Positions 19,157-27,570 of a DNA stretch of 64,000 bases are shown in pieces. Below the pieces are notes generated by a model that saw nothing but the letters and a program-made list of their open reading frames with translations, had not been told where the DNA came from and searched no databases. The stretch lies in assembly GCF_030538595.1 (NCBI RefSeq), contig NZ_JAUNTS010000007.1, positions 1 through 64,000 of the forward strand, given 5' to 3'. The position numbers and the translations under genes were made by a program. Source of the stretch: Kocuria sp. Lineage in GTDB: Bacteria; Actinomycetota; Actinomycetes; Actinomycetales; Micrococcaceae. Numbering within the stretch: position 1 is the stretch's first letter; each line of letters begins with the position of its first letter.

Positions 19157-19407
19157 GCACCGGCCGTGGTGAGCCTCACACCGTGGCCGTTTCTTCCATT
19201 GCTCGCTGAAACGGTGGGCAGCCCACTGAAGCCGTGGAAAGCCTGCTGAAGCGGCGGTCGGCCTGCTGTATCAGTGAGCACAAAACGGCCAGCGGGTACC
19301 GCGGCCTGGTCGGCGGATGCAGTGGTCTGGACGCAGTTGCGACAGTCTGGCGGGAGGGTGCAGCGCTCTGGTCGGCGCAGGCAGTGCGTGGATGGGAGAA
19401 TGTAGCG

Positions 19408-21747
19408 GTGCCCGAATCCAATGCTCTGATCCCCCTCCTGGGACGTGGTAGCGCACCCCAGGAGGTCCGGCACATCCGTCATCTCCCGGCCCGCCAAGCT
19501 GTCACCGCACCGTGGCCGGATTCCCTGCATCCAGACGTCACAGCCGCGTACCAACAACTCGGTGTTCCAGCACCGTATCGGCATCAGGCGGAAGCCATCA
19601 CAGCGGCCCAAGGTGGGCACACGGTGGTGGCCACGGGAACGGCGTCGGGAAAATCCCTGGCTTATCAGGCACCCGTACTGAGCGCGATTCACACCGGGAG
19701 ACTGATCGCTCAGCAATCTCCGGGCGTGCTCCAGCACCCGGAAGAGGCCACGGCGCTGTATCTGGCGCCCACCAAAGCGCTGGCTGCCGATCAGCTGACC
19801 ACCCTCCGGGCCCTCACCCAGAACTTGGCGGTTCGCGCTCACACCTACGACGGCGACACCCCCACCGAGCAGCGCCGCTGGGTACGCGACCATGCCGACC
19901 TGGTGCTGTGCAATCCGGACATGCTGCACGCTGGGATACTGCCTCGCCACGCCCACTGGTCACGATTGCTGCGCAGATTGCGTTATGTGGTGGTGGACGA
20001 GGCCCACGTGTACCGGGGAGTGTTCGGCTCCCACGTGGCCAATGTGCTGCGGCGGCTTCGGCGCGTGGCGGCACTGTACGGCGCTGATCCGGTGTTCATT
20101 GCGGCTTCAGCAACCTCTGCTGCACCGCAGGAATCATTCGCCCGCCTGATTGGAGAAGATCCAGCCTCAGTCACCGCCGTGACCAGGGACGATTCCCCGC
20201 ACGGTGCCGTCACCGTGGCACTGTGGGAACCCGAACAATCCGGTCCGGAGGGTGAGAACGGTGCCCCCACCCGGCGCAGTGTGCTGGCTGAAGCCGCGGA
20301 CATGCTCACGGACCTGAGTCTCAAGCAGGTCCGGACCCTGGCTTTTGTGGGCTCACGGCGCGGTGCGGAAACCGTGGCTCAGATGGCCCACCAGCAGTTG
20401 GATGAGGTGGAGCCGGGGCTGGCGCACCGGGTGGCGGCCTACCGCGCTGGATTCTTGCCGGAGGAACGGCGCGAGTTGGAGGAACAACTGCGTGACGGTC
20501 GCCTGCTGGGCTTGGCCTCCACCTCCGCGCTGGAGTTGGGGATCGACGTCGCCGGCCTGGATGCCGTTCTGGTGGCGGGTTGGCCGGGGACCCGGGCATC
20601 GTTCTTTCAGCAGGTGGGCCGGGCGGGCAGAGCGGGGCAGGAGGCGTTGGCGGCCTTCATTGCCCGCGATGACCCCTTGGACACCTATTTGGTGAACCAT
20701 CCGGAAGCCATCTTTGACACTGCGGTGGAAGCCACCATTTTTGATCCCGGCAACCCGTATGTTCTGGCGCCGCACCTGTGCGCAGCTGCGGCGGAACAAC
20801 CGCTGACGGAGGCAGACCTGGTCCTGTTCGACCCCTCAGCGCCAGCAATTCTGGAATCCCTGGTGCGGGCCGGTCAATTACGACGCCGCCCCTCCGGCTG
20901 GTTCTGGACCCGCTCAGAAGACCCCGCCGCGTTGGTCTCCATCCGCGCTGAGGGTGGCGGCCCGCTGCAGATCATTGAAACGTCCACTGGTCAGCTCTTG
21001 GGCTCCATTGGTACCGGTCAGGCCCACCAGCAGACCCACCCCGGTGCGGTGTACGTCCATCAGGGGCGCAGCTACGTGGTGGATGAACTGGACCTGGAGC
21101 ACCACGTGGTCTCCGTGACCCGGGCGCATCCAGATTTTTACACCATGGCCCGTGAGGTCACCTCCGTGGCAATCCTTCAAGAGCAGCGCAGGGAGCAGTG
21201 GGGACCGATCACCGTTCACACCGGGGACGTCCAGGTGACCTCCCAGGTGGTCTCCTACCAGCGGAAGGCCCTCCCCGGCCATGAAATCCTGGGTGAAGAA
21301 CCCTTGGATCTTCCATCCACGGATCTGTTCACCACATCCGTGTGGTTCACCATGCCGGGACCGCTGTTGGCTTCGGCCGGAATCCAAGAACCAGACATTC
21401 CCGGTGCCCTTCACGCCGCCGAACACGCCATGATCGGCTTGCTGCCGCTGCTGGCCACCTGCGACCGGTGGGACGTGGGCGGGCTGTCCACGGCCTTGCA
21501 TGCAGACACCGAACTGCCCACCATCTTTGTGCACGACGGTCACCCCGGCGGCGCAGGTTTTGCCGAACGCGGTTACAACATGGCCACCCGGTGGCTGACG
21601 GCAACCAAGGACGCCATAGAGTCCTGCGAATGTGAAACGGGCTGCCCCTCCTGCGTCCAGTCCCCCAAATGCGGCAACCGCAACAACCCGCTGGACAAGG
21701 CCGGAGCCATCAAGCTGCTCACCGCGTTGCTGAGTCACGCGCCGTGA
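19408..21747 (+). CDS. DEAD/DEAH-box ATP-dependent helicase with C-terminal DUF1998/MZB zinc module (Rv3649/MrfA-like)
   Basis: A 779-residue superfamily 2 helicase. Motif I is ATGTASGKS (K82), motif II is DEAH (residues 197-200), motif III is SAT, and motif VI is QQVGRAGRAG. The C-terminus carries the four-cysteine cluster CECETGCPSC...KC near residues 740-755 that defines the MZB/DUF1998 module of YprA/MrfA helicases, implicated in mitomycin-type damage repair in Bacillus. The GTG at 19408 with GGGAGA at about 8 nt was preferred; the frame is open further upstream but through low-complexity sequence. Its position beside the Tad locus matches the mycobacterial order. It converges on the last Tad gene with a 3-bp gap. 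Confidence 0.9.
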   Translation: MPESNALIPLLGRGSAPQEVRHIRHLPARQAVTAPWPDSLHPDVTAAYQQLGVPAPYRHQAEAITAAQGGHTVVATGTASGKSLAYQAPVLSAIHTGRLIAQQSPGVLQHPEEATALYLAPTKALAADQLTTLRALTQNLAVRAHTYDGDTPTEQRRWVRDHADLVLCNPDMLHAGILPRHAHWSRLLRRLRYVVVDEAHVYRGVFGSHVANVLRRLRRVAALYGADPVFIAASATSAAPQESFARLIGEDPASVTAVTRDDSPHGAVTVALWEPEQSGPEGENGAPTRRSVLAEAADMLTDLSLKQVRTLAFVGSRRGAETVAQMAHQQLDEVEPGLAHRVAAYRAGFLPEERRELEEQLRDGRLLGLASTSALELGIDVAGLDAVLVAGWPGTRASFFQQVGRAGRAGQEALAAFIARDDPLDTYLVNHPEAIFDTAVEATIFDPGNPYVLAPHLCAAAAEQPLTEADLVLFDPSAPAILESLVRAGQLRRRPSGWFWTRSEDPAALVSIRAEGGGPLQIIETSTGQLLGSIGTGQAHQQTHPGAVYVHQGRSYVVDELDLEHHVVSVTRAHPDFYTMAREVTSVAILQEQRREQWGPITVHTGDVQVTSQVVSYQRKALPGHEILGEEPLDLPSTDLFTTSVWFTMPGPLLASAGIQEPDIPGALHAAEHAMIGLLPLLATCDRWDVGGLSTALHADTELPTIFVHDGHPGGAGFAERGYNMATRWLTATKDAIESCECETGCPSCVQSPKCGNRNNPLDKAGAIKLLTALLSHAP

Positions 21748-21750
21748 GAC

Positions 21751-22209
21751 TCAGGGGTCGCTGAACGGACTGTTTTCCGGTGGACCGGCTCGGCTGATGT
21801 TCTTGGCCTGCCCCAGTGGCGCCAGAACTCCTGTCAGATCCACCCCTACCTGAACGTCCACGGTGGTCAGTTCGGGCTCAACCAGGGCGCACTCCAACAA
21901 TTCAGCGTCATTGCTCTCAGCGACTCGACGAGCCATATCGCAGGGGTCCCCTGGCATCAGCCCCCGTGCCACATCCGCTGCGGCCAGGGCAGAGAGGTCG
22001 GCCACGTTTCCGGCACGATGTTTCACAATGGCGGCTTGACCCACCAGCAACACCACACCCAGCAGAAAGATGGCCACCAAAATGGTGCTGAGGGCAAAAA
22101 CTGTCCCGGCACCTGAGTCAGCATCTGAGGGACCACCGCCCCGGCCAAGACCGGGCAGGGGTCCACGGGCCGGCTCTGAGCCGGCACCCGGAGTCTCACG
22201 GTAGCTCAT
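21751..22209 (-). CDS. Rv3654c-like Tad-locus membrane protein
   Basis: About 152 residues: a Gly/Pro-rich N-terminus, one hydrophobic segment (TVFALSTILVAIFLLGVVLLVG) and an extracytoplasmic domain with two cysteines. It resembles the last gene of actinobacterial Tad clusters (helicase/secretion neighbourhood TadE-like). A Gly precedes the hydrophobic segment but the Glu at +5 seen in prepilins is missing, so standard prepilin processing is doubtful. The ATG at 22209 overlaps the TadE gene by 14 bp; longer frames start in Pro/Arg-rich sequence. Confidence 0.75.
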   Translation of the reverse strand: MSYRETPGAGSEPARGPLPGLGRGGGPSDADSGAGTVFALSTILVAIFLLGVVLLVGQAAIVKHRAGNVADLSALAAADVARGLMPGDPCDMARRVAESNDAELLECALVEPELTTVDVQVGVDLTGVLAPLGQAKNISRAGPPENSPFSDP

Positions 22210-22690
22210 CAAGAACCACGCCCTCCGTGATGGTGGAGGCCGAGGCGGAGAGGTCCAGAGCACCCCAGTCCCCCAAGATGCCCGGTGCCGGCATCACAAC
22301 TTCTGCCTCCGCCCGGCCGTTGCGAATTTCCACCGCGACCCGAGCACGATCACCGGCAATGGACCGGGCCTCTTCCACCGCCGCATCCGGGGTTTCCCCG
22401 CGAGCCACCACTCGGGCAGCAGCACCGGCAGCCTCTTCACATCGGACTTGGGTGGCAGCGGCGGCTCCGCCAGCCAGAACAACGGCCAGTACCAGTACGA
22501 TCGCCGGCAGCACCATGGCGGTTTCGGCCGTGACCGCGCCGTCGTCAGGGCCGTCATCAGGATTGGGGCGATCATGGGGGCAATCAGCTGCGAAAGCGCC
22601 CCTGTGAGGCTCCACCGCGGACTGCCCACGGTGCCGGCGCCACCGCTGAAAAGTGGTGCTGGCCCGCAGGCGAAACTGACGGCTGAACAT
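22196..22690 (-). CDS. TadE-family minor pilin
   Basis: A 164-residue protein. After a basic/polar N-terminal region of about 50 residues comes a class III prepilin-like motif G/AVTAETAMVLPAIVLVLA, with Glu at +5 after the processing Gly. A coiled pilin-like domain follows. It is presumed to be a minor pseudopilin of the Tad/Flp fibre. The start has GGAGG at good spacing. It is separated from the major pilin gene by 204 bp that include a strong stem-loop. Confidence 0.8.
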   Translation of the reverse strand: MFSRQFRLRASTTFQRWRRHRGQSAVEPHRGAFAADCPHDRPNPDDGPDDGAVTAETAMVLPAIVLVLAVVLAGGAAAATQVRCEEAAGAAARVVARGETPDAAVEEARSIAGDRARVAVEIRNGRAEAEVVMPAPGILGDWGALDLSASASTITEGVVLDELP

Positions 22691-22856
22691 GGTGACCTCC
22701 GGAAGTGAGAGCGGGCGGGATTCTTGTCATGACGAGGCGATGAGCGCGGTTCGATGACTTGACGTGCGCGGCGTTCGCACTGGCACGCCGCGCAATGGAG
22801 TGGTTGGATGGGGGTGGTTGACGACAACCATCCGAGCTGAACGGATGGGGGAAGTC

Positions 22857-22891
22857 CTCGGGCCGCCACCGCGTTCCGGCGGCGGCCCGAG
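22857..22891 (-). terminator. Stem-loop between major pilin and tadE
   Basis: CTCGGGCCGCCACCG (22857-22871) pairs with its complement at 22877-22891 with a single mismatch in 15 bp and a 5-nt loop, 3 nt after the pilin stop on the minus strand. No U-tract follows. It may be an attenuator or a 3' stabiliser of pilin mRNA. Confidence 0.55.
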
Positions 22892-22894
22892 TGC

Positions 22895-23146
22895 TCAGAT
22901 GCCCAAGGCTTTGTTGATGATCGCCATGATCAGGTCGCTCACAGCATCGGAGGCGATCACAGCTGCCATGACTCCACCGAAGGCCGCCGCAGCCAAGAGC
23001 ACGATGGCGTACTCCACCGTGGAAGCTCCAAGGTCCGGGTCCTGAGCCAGAACCTCGGTTCCGGGGGCCACCACCTGGCCTTCCAGAGCTTGATCTGCGG
23101 GAGCCTCAACGGAGGTGGCGGCAACGGAGTTGTTGTTGGTGAACAT
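22895..23146 (-). CDS. DUF4244/Flp-type major pilin
   Basis: An 83-residue prepilin. A 40-residue leader ends at Gly40, followed by ASTVEYAIVLLAAAAFGG with Glu at +5 and Tyr at +6, the classic Flp prepilin processing site and hydrophobic polymerisation segment. The mature pilin would be 43 residues. The leader is unusually long but typical for DUF4244 members. A strong AGAGGAAGA ribosome binding site fits high expression. It lies within the Tad cluster between tadC and tadE. Confidence 0.88.
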   Translation of the reverse strand: MFTNNNSVAATSVEAPADQALEGQVVAPGTEVLAQDPDLGASTVEYAIVLLAAAAFGGVMAAVIASDAVSDLIMAIINKALGI

Positions 23147-23243
23147 TGTTCTTCCTCTTTCTGTTGGCCCTGTGCGGGCTGTTGACCGTCACCGCGGGTG
23201 CGGTGACGGGGCTTGTGGGCGGTGCGCCAGCACCGCTGCCCGG

Positions 23244-23834
23244 TCAGAAAAAATCCGGAACCAGGCCGATCAGGACGGGGACAATGCCCCAGGCAATGAA
23301 GGCGGGGAGCGAGCACAGCCCGAGTGGGACCACCAGGTGCACAGCGAGCTTTTCCGCCGCAGCCTCTGCTCGTCGGTGTTCAGCACGACGAACCTGAGCG
23401 GAGGCCGCCCGCAATGCGGAGGACGACGGCGCACCGGACACCGCTGCAAACGTCAGGGCGGCGCGTAGATCCCGAACCGCCATGGGAGGTGTGGCAGCGG
23501 CTGCCCAGGCTTGCCGCCACGGCAATCCCAGGCTGAGCCCGGCCCCCACAGTCCGCAACGCACTGCCTGCTGGACCATCCACCGTGGACCCCAGAACCGT
23601 CAGGCTGCGTTCCACCGGAACACCGGCGTCCAACATGGAGGCCACCAGTTCCACCAGAACTCCGGCCGACACCGGAACAGGGTCTTTCTGGGTGTCAGGG
23701 GCTGTTGCCCGGTGTGGGCTTGGCTCGAAGCTGCGCAGCGGATCACGCCGGGTGGGTAACCACAGCAGCGCCAGGGAGGCCGCCACCAGCACTGCAACTC
23801 CCGTACTGGCAACCAGCGGCTCAACGGTGTTCAT
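23244..23834 (-). CDS. TadC-like type II secretion F-family inner membrane protein
   Basis: About 196 residues with an N-terminal membrane segment, the GspF/TadC cytoplasmic helical domain (SAGVLVELVASMLDAGVPVERSLTVLG; LRAALTFAAVSGAPSSSALRAAS) and a C-terminal hydrophobic pair (LVVPLGLCSLPAFIAWGIVPVLIGL). It forms the platform for pilus assembly together with TadB. The ATG overlaps the tadB stop as ATGA; the longer open frame upstream lies inside tadB and is rejected. Confidence 0.85.
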   Translation of the reverse strand: MNTVEPLVASTGVAVLVAASLALLWLPTRRDPLRSFEPSPHRATAPDTQKDPVPVSAGVLVELVASMLDAGVPVERSLTVLGSTVDGPAGSALRTVGAGLSLGLPWRQAWAAAATPPMAVRDLRAALTFAAVSGAPSSSALRAASAQVRRAEHRRAEAAAEKLAVHLVVPLGLCSLPAFIAWGIVPVLIGLVPDFF

Positions 23835-24916
23835 GAGGTCACCTCCCGTGGGGCCACCCCGGTGGGGCGCTCCACAGAAGCACGGCGGTTCCTGCGGCCG
23901 GGTGACGTCTGCGCAGGTGACGTCCGCGCAGGGGCCGCATGGGCACGGGCCGTCCGACGGGTCAACCGGTTGCGGTGCGTGGTCTCGGTGGGGTCCGTGG
24001 CATGTTCGGCCCGCTGTACCAGGCGCCCCGTCCAGACCCGGCCGATCACGGTGAGTAGCGCTCCCACTGTCCCGGCGGCAATGCCCCACGGCGTGGTCAA
24101 CAGGGTCCGGATGGGATCTGCTCCGATCAGCATTCCCAGACCCAGCGCCAGCACCGGCAACCAGGTCAGGATTCTGACTGTGGCCCGTGATCCCGCCAGT
24201 GCGGTTTCCCGTGCGGCTGCTGCGTCCAAGTCCGCCTCCGTGGCCTCAGCCAGTCCTTCCAGCAATGTGGCCAGGGGCGCACCCGTCCGTTCGGAGACCT
24301 CCCAGCACCGTGCAAGATCTGCCAGCACGGAGGTTTCCACCCGCCGCAACCGGCGGTCCTTGGACTGCGGGGCCTGGGAAAGTGTCTGCAGCGTGGTTGA
24401 TGGCGCCCGCCCCACGGAACCGGCACGCGCCACCGTGGTGCAGACCTGTTGAATGCGTTGCCCCGTGGTGGTGGGGTCTTGGGTTTCAGCCAGGGAGGCG
24501 GCAGCCACCTCAAAGGCTGAGAGGGAGCTACGTCCCACGCGCAGGAGCGCTCCGAGTTGCCGCATGAAAACCACCCACTCGGCAGCCTCCGCCGTGGCTT
24601 GGGCGCCACGCCACGGCAAGATTCGGCTGGCAACTGCCGTGAGCAACCCGGTGCCGGCCAAACCTCCACCCATGTCATCCCCGTGGTGGCCCTGAGTCGT
24701 TGCGTCACCACCGGTTTGTCCCGAATGGGGCTGTCCGCTCCGGGACAAACCACCCGACGCAGCACCGCGGCCACGTCCAGGCTCACTTCCGGGCCGGGAA
24801 CCGGCCGCCTTGACCACCCGCGAGCGCGCACCTACGGGGGTCAGCAGCAACCCCAGACCCAGCACCCCGATCAGCACACCCAGGACGGTCACACCAACAG
24901 TCAGTGCAGCACTCAT
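23831..24916 (-). CDS. TadB-like type II secretion F-family inner membrane protein
   Basis: About 361 residues. An N-terminal membrane helix is followed by a Gly/Ser-rich linker, a GspF-type helical domain (QLGALLRVGRSSLSAFEVAA; LARCWEVSERTGAPLATLLEGLA) and two C-terminal membrane segments. It partners with TadC and the TadA ATPase. The ATG at 24916 overlaps the tadA stop by one base; a GTG one codon earlier is possible but too close to the GGGGTGA site. The C-terminal tail is basic. Confidence 0.85.
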   Translation of the reverse strand: MSAALTVGVTVLGVLIGVLGLGLLLTPVGARSRVVKAAGSRPGSEPGRGRGAASGGLSRSGQPHSGQTGGDATTQGHHGDDMGGGLAGTGLLTAVASRILPWRGAQATAEAAEWVVFMRQLGALLRVGRSSLSAFEVAAASLAETQDPTTTGQRIQQVCTTVARAGSVGRAPSTTLQTLSQAPQSKDRRLRRVETSVLADLARCWEVSERTGAPLATLLEGLAEATEADLDAAAARETALAGSRATVRILTWLPVLALGLGMLIGADPIRTLLTTPWGIAAGTVGALLTVIGRVWTGRLVQRAEHATDPTETTHRNRLTRRTARAHAAPARTSPAQTSPGRRNRRASVERPTGVAPREVTS

Positions 24917-26094
24917 CACCGCTCACCCCGCTGCGCCAGACTCAGAAAGTGCTCCCACCCCGGACCCTGCCGATAACCGGTGGCCTCACGGGTGCAAGCG
25001 GTGGTCATCCGTAGCGTTCCGCGCACTTCCTCCAACAAGGACACGGTGTGCACCACCCGCTGCGGTCCGCGGCGATCAAGATGAACCACCAGGTCCAGGG
25101 CACAACCCGCCTGCAAGGCAATGGCCTCACTGCTCATCCCGCCCAGAGCTCCCAGCGCTGCCAGGCGAGCAGGCACGGCATCGGCTGAATTGGCGTGAAC
25201 AGTCCCCGCACCCAGGTGACCGGTGTTCAGCGCCGTGAGAAGTTCTCGAATTTCGGCACCGCGGCACTCGCCCACCACAATCCGATCGGGCCGCATGCGC
25301 AGGGATTGCCGGACCAACTCGGCCAGTTCAATTGCCCCGGCTCCTTCCACGTTGGCGTGGCGGGCCTGCATACCCACCACATGTGGGTGGAGTGGGCGCA
25401 GTTCGGCGGCGTCCTCAATGAGCACCATGCGTTCATCCACCGGACAGGCGCTGAGCAGGGCGTTGAGCACTGTGGTTTTGCCAGCACCGGTGGACCCCGT
25501 GACCAGCAGATTTGCTCCACCGGCCGTGGCTGCCATCAGGTGATCCAAGACCTCCTGTGTCACCGTTGAGCTGGCCACCAGATCCGCCACTGTGATCACA
25601 TCCCGGTGCCGGAACCGCACGGAAATCAATGTTCCACCCGTGGAAATCGGTGGAAGAACCGCGTGAACTCGCATGCCGTCGGCGGTTTGCACATCCACGC
25701 AAGGGTGGGCTTCATCCAACCGGCGGCCCGCAGCCTGGATCAGACGCGTGGCCAGGGCACGGACTTCGTCGTCGTCCTTGAAGGGGGATGGCACACGTAC
25801 GGGACCGTGTCCCGCTTCCCACCACACATCGTGGGCTCCATTGATCCAAACATCGGTGAGTCCGGAGGCGGGAAGGAGGTGTTGCAAGGGGCCCAGGCCG
25901 GTGAGCTCGGCCCGGATGCTGCGCACGGCGTGCAGTGTCCCTGCCGCACCCAAGACGTGGCCGGAGGAGCGTACAGCCTGCGCAATGCGTTCGTCAGTGA
26001 CCGCAGAACCGTCCAGCAGGAGAGTTTCCCGCACCGTTTCCAACAGGGCTGAATCCACCGGGACTTGGGCGCGAGTAGGAGTCTTGGCATTCAT
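24916..26094 (-). CDS. tadA: TadA/CpaF-family secretion ATPase
   Basis: A 392-residue type II/IV secretion ATPase that powers Flp pilin polymerisation. Walker A is GSTGAGKTT (K206), the Asp box is VLIEDAAELRP, Walker B lies in RIVVGECRGAE, and the His box is GTVHANSADAV. The N-terminal domain has GLGPLQHLLPASGLTDVWING. It overlaps the upstream CpaE-like gene by 4 bp (ATGA) and the downstream tadB by one base, so the locus is a tightly coupled operon. Confidence 0.93.
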   Translation of the reverse strand: MNAKTPTRAQVPVDSALLETVRETLLLDGSAVTDERIAQAVRSSGHVLGAAGTLHAVRSIRAELTGLGPLQHLLPASGLTDVWINGAHDVWWEAGHGPVRVPSPFKDDDEVRALATRLIQAAGRRLDEAHPCVDVQTADGMRVHAVLPPISTGGTLISVRFRHRDVITVADLVASSTVTQEVLDHLMAATAGGANLLVTGSTGAGKTTVLNALLSACPVDERMVLIEDAAELRPLHPHVVGMQARHANVEGAGAIELAELVRQSLRMRPDRIVVGECRGAEIRELLTALNTGHLGAGTVHANSADAVPARLAALGALGGMSSEAIALQAGCALDLVVHLDRRGPQRVVHTVSLLEEVRGTLRMTTACTREATGYRQGPGWEHFLSLAQRGER

Positions 26095-27446
26095 GACCCA
26101 TTACCCCCGTAAGTCAACTCGACGGAACCTGCCAGGCGGTCCGTGAGCTGGTCCCACAGAGCGGCAACGCATTGCTGATGTGGGCGCTTGCGTCCCCGTT
26201 CCAGCAATCGACCGCTTTCAGCGGCTTCCGGTACCCGCCCGTCGAATCGCACGGCACCCAGCGGCTCGCGGCCCAGAGCATCACCCACCAGGGAATGGTC
26301 AATGTCCGCCACGTCCACGCCGCACAGCACGAACTCCACGGGTACCGGTCCCAGTGCCGTCGCACTGCGGTGCGCGGCAAGAACTCCCCGAACCGTGCGC
26401 GGCAACGCCACCACCACCACATCGCATTGCCCCGCCAGAGAATCCCGCCCGGAACCGATCCTTCCCAGATCCACCACCACCGCATGGCTAACCGTGCGCA
26501 GTGCCGCGAGCACGGAGACCCCCGGGAAATCGTGGCGCTGCACCGACTCCCGATCCCAGGACAGCCAGCTCAGGCCGGGCTGATCGGGGTGACCCGGCAG
26601 CAGCGGCAAGAGCTGTTCACCACGCAGCACGCCCCGGGAGCGGCTCAGATCCGGCCACCTCATGGCCTCCAAAGACTCCAGCCCCAGGAGAACATCCACC
26701 CCGCAGCTGTCCGGGTCGGCATCCACCAGGACGGTCTGAGCTCCGCCGGCGGCCGCATCCGCAGCCAACCAGCAGGCCAGTGTGGAGGCACCCACGCCAC
26801 CCACTGCACCCACCACGCCCACCACCACGGCTTGGGAGGTCTGTGCCGTCTCCGTCCGCGGCGCCAGCCGATCAGCCAACCAGGATTCGGCTGCGGGCAG
26901 CACGGCCACGGGGCATCCACCCAACAGAGCGGCCGCATCCCACAACCCGTCGTCCTCCGGCCGACCCAGCAAAACGACGTCGCCGCCACCTCCCCGCGTG
27001 GCCGGTCCGTCCGTGAGCGCTTGAACGTCCAACAGCTGCACGTCAGTGCCCGTGAGTCCACCGGCGGTGGCCGCCACATACAGGGAAGCACCCGCGGAGG
27101 CACAGATTCCGCTCACCATCTCCCGGACAGCGGAATCGTGGGTCACCAAACCCACACGCAGTCCGTCACCGTCAACCACTTCACCGCCACGGAATCCCCG
27201 GTGTGTCCAGGAGGGATCGTGCGCCCACAAGAGATCTGCGGTGCAGTTCTCCTCTACCGGGCCACCTGCCTGGACATCACGGCCATTCCCCGTGGCGAGT
27301 TCATCGCCGACCCCGGGTCGAGCCTCTGTCCCCGGGGTGCTGGAATGCTCGGGGTGCCACGGGAGTGCCGTGTGGGCTGCTCGTGCCCTGCGGCCGGTGC
27401 TGGTTGCTGTGTTCATGACCACAACGGTGCGTGCTGTGGGGCACAT
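26091..27446 (-). CDS. CpaE/Ssd-like P-loop ATPase (septum-site-determining protein family)
   Basis: A 451-residue protein. The N-terminal 190 residues form a receiver-like pseudo-domain (GLRVGLVTHDSAVREMVSGI). The C-terminal half is a MinD/ParA-type domain with deviant Walker A GAVGGVGASTLACWLAAD and VLVDADPDSCGVDVLLGLE. It is the counterpart of mycobacterial Ssd (Rv3660c) and of CpaE, which localises pilus assembly. It heads the Tad operon and overlaps tadA by 4 bp. Start uncertain: the ATG at 27446 is used, but one at 27416 is equally possible; neither has a clear ribosome binding site. Confidence 0.85.
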   Translation of the reverse strand: MCPTARTVVVMNTATSTGRRARAAHTALPWHPEHSSTPGTEARPGVGDELATGNGRDVQAGGPVEENCTADLLWAHDPSWTHRGFRGGEVVDGDGLRVGLVTHDSAVREMVSGICASAGASLYVAATAGGLTGTDVQLLDVQALTDGPATRGGGGDVVLLGRPEDDGLWDAAALLGGCPVAVLPAAESWLADRLAPRTETAQTSQAVVVGVVGAVGGVGASTLACWLAADAAAGGAQTVLVDADPDSCGVDVLLGLESLEAMRWPDLSRSRGVLRGEQLLPLLPGHPDQPGLSWLSWDRESVQRHDFPGVSVLAALRTVSHAVVVDLGRIGSGRDSLAGQCDVVVVALPRTVRGVLAAHRSATALGPVPVEFVLCGVDVADIDHSLVGDALGREPLGAVRFDGRVPEAAESGRLLERGRKRPHQQCVAALWDQLTDRLAGSVELTYGGNGS

Positions 27447-27570
27447 CCCGCTGACCGCTCAGGTTCAAATGTGCACAACCTCTAGACCCCGTGAGAACTT
27501 TTTTGGTTGTGGAGCAACGCGCGCTGGGCAACGAACCTGACCGGATCGGGTGGGCAGGCACAATGGATGG

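Noticed and set aside
19234-19407. A longer N-terminus of the DUF1998-type helicase
   Set aside because: The upstream codons are low-complexity sequence with imperfect repeats; GTG at 19408 has a ribosome binding site.
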